DNA from: Deltaproteobacteria bacterium
Lineage (GTDB): Bacteria > Desulfobacterota > Desulfobacteria > Desulfobacterales > UBA5852
Direction: 5' to 3'
Length of the DNA: 64,000 nucleotides
Assembly (NCBI GenBank): GCA_020444045.1
Contig: JAHLLS010000011.1
Location: 62,001 to 126,000 of the forward strand
This document shows, piece after piece, positions 63,480-64,000 of the stretch. Numbering within the stretch: the first letter of the stretch is position 1; the number at the start of each line of letters is the position of its first letter. Position numbers and translations under genes: made by a program. The notes beneath the pieces were generated by a model that worked only from the letters and a program-made list of their open reading frames with translations, made no database searches and was not told where the DNA came from.

Positions 63480-64000
63480 ATGGGAAAAACGTTCACGCGG
63501 CCGGAAGCGCTGAGAGACCAACACACCCACTATTGCCCCGGCTGTACACATGGGGTGATCCATCGACTGGTGGCGGAAGTCATCGACGAACTGGGCATTC
63601 GCGGCCGAACGGTTGGCATTGCACCCGTGGGGTGTGCCGTTCTGGCCTATAATTACTTCAATGTCGATTTCCAGGAAGCGGCCCATGGACGGGCCCCGGC
63701 GATGGCCACCGGCATCAAACGGGTGCGGCCCGATTTGATGGTCTTCACCTATCAGGGTGATGGCGATCTGGCCAGTATCGGGATGGGCGAGATCATCCAT
63801 GCGGCCAACCGGGGAGAGAAGTTTACCACGATTTTCGTAAACAATGCCGTATATGGCATGACAGGCGGGCAAATGGCCCCGACCACCATGCCGGATCAAC
63901 GGACCACCACGTCGCCTTTCGGGCGGGATGTCCAGGATGTGGGAATGCCGATTAAAATGGCCGAACTGCTGGCCGCCCTTCAGACCCCCGCCTATATCAC
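63480..64000 (+). CDS. 2-oxoacid:ferredoxin oxidoreductase subunit beta, cut by window end
   Basis: The first 173 codons of the thiamine-diphosphate-binding subunit. The cluster-ligand segment is [15 protein letters not shown], and the ThDP motif is [36 protein letters not shown] precedes the ATG. The gene continues beyond the window. Confidence 0.92.
   Translation, partial: MGKTFTRPEALRDQHTHYCPGCTHGVIHRLVAEVIDELGIRGRTVGIAPVGCAVLAYNYFNVDFQEAAHGRAPAMATGIKRVRPDLMVFTYQGDGDLASIGMGEIIHAANRGEKFTTIFVNNAVYGMTGGQMAPTTMPDQRTTTSPFGRDVQDVGMPIKMAELLAALQTPAYI

Overview
The window comes from a Gram-negative, anaerobic bacterium, most likely a sulfate-reducing member of the Desulfobacterota (Desulfosarcina-like 'deltaproteobacteria'). 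The evidence is a 2-oxoacid:ferredoxin oxidoreductase operon, a sulfide-dependent homocysteine biosynthesis (HcyBio/DUF39) gene, LPS-export genes beside rpoN, a plant-type DapB and a GEMM riboswitch of the kind frequent in that group. The taxonomic placement is inference from gene content, not from a marker search.

Region 1 (1-36600) is an accessory or defence island. In order it holds: a hipBA toxin-antitoxin pair with three operator-like dyads; a Fic AMP-transferase-type protein; a GEMM-class cyclic-dinucleotide riboswitch with a switchable terminator; a complete type I Wadjet operon (jetABCD); a second HipA/HipB pair in toxin-first order; a striking array of 13 short hairpins arranged as two arms facing each other; a SWIM zinc-finger protein; a transposase remnant; an orphan XRE antitoxin-like regulator with a perfect double-dyad operator; a hypothetical gene; an ARPP-1 protein; a WYL regulator; a DUF1877 protein; an N-formylglutamate amidohydrolase-like protein; a NERD-helicase; and a small secreted repeat protein. 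Two tightly packed operons follow. One encodes a PD-(D/E)XK nuclease, an unknown protein and an AddB-like/AddA-like helicase-nuclease pair. The other encodes an unknown protein, a two-motif PLD nuclease, an SNF2/DEAH helicase and a small CesT/YbjN-like protein. I consider the last operon the best candidate for an undescribed defence system, possibly acting with the preceding four genes.

Region 2 (36857-45683, minus strand) is conserved core. A co-directional series runs lptC-lptA-lptB-rpoN-hpf-ptsN-rapZ-EIIA(Man)-rimI-gap-tpiA-secG-tRNA-Leu(GAG). The island abuts the 3' end of the tRNA-Leu gene, a classic integration point, although no integrase or direct repeat is visible here.

Region 3 (46200-64000) is core metabolism and cell envelope. 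On the plus strand lie an M23 peptidase, HcyBio, thpR, recA and alaS. On the minus strand lie plsB, a fused MurU-AmgK-type nucleotidyltransferase/kinase and dapB, with a NamZ-type exo-N-acetylmuramidase (DUF1343) nearby. Together the last two enzymes suggest a peptidoglycan-recycling route. The window ends in a plus-strand operon of a ParA/CobQ-like ATPase, a 2x[4Fe-4S] ferredoxin and the alpha and (partial) beta subunits of a 2-oxoacid:ferredoxin oxidoreductase.

Recurring non-coding signals tie the island together: a 19-bp motif (TTTGMCCTNATCTGACAAW) upstream of jetA, the ARPP-1 gene and the small secreted protein; a ~71-bp hairpin repeat in two intergenic copies; and the hairpin array, with a possible degenerate relative near 46050.
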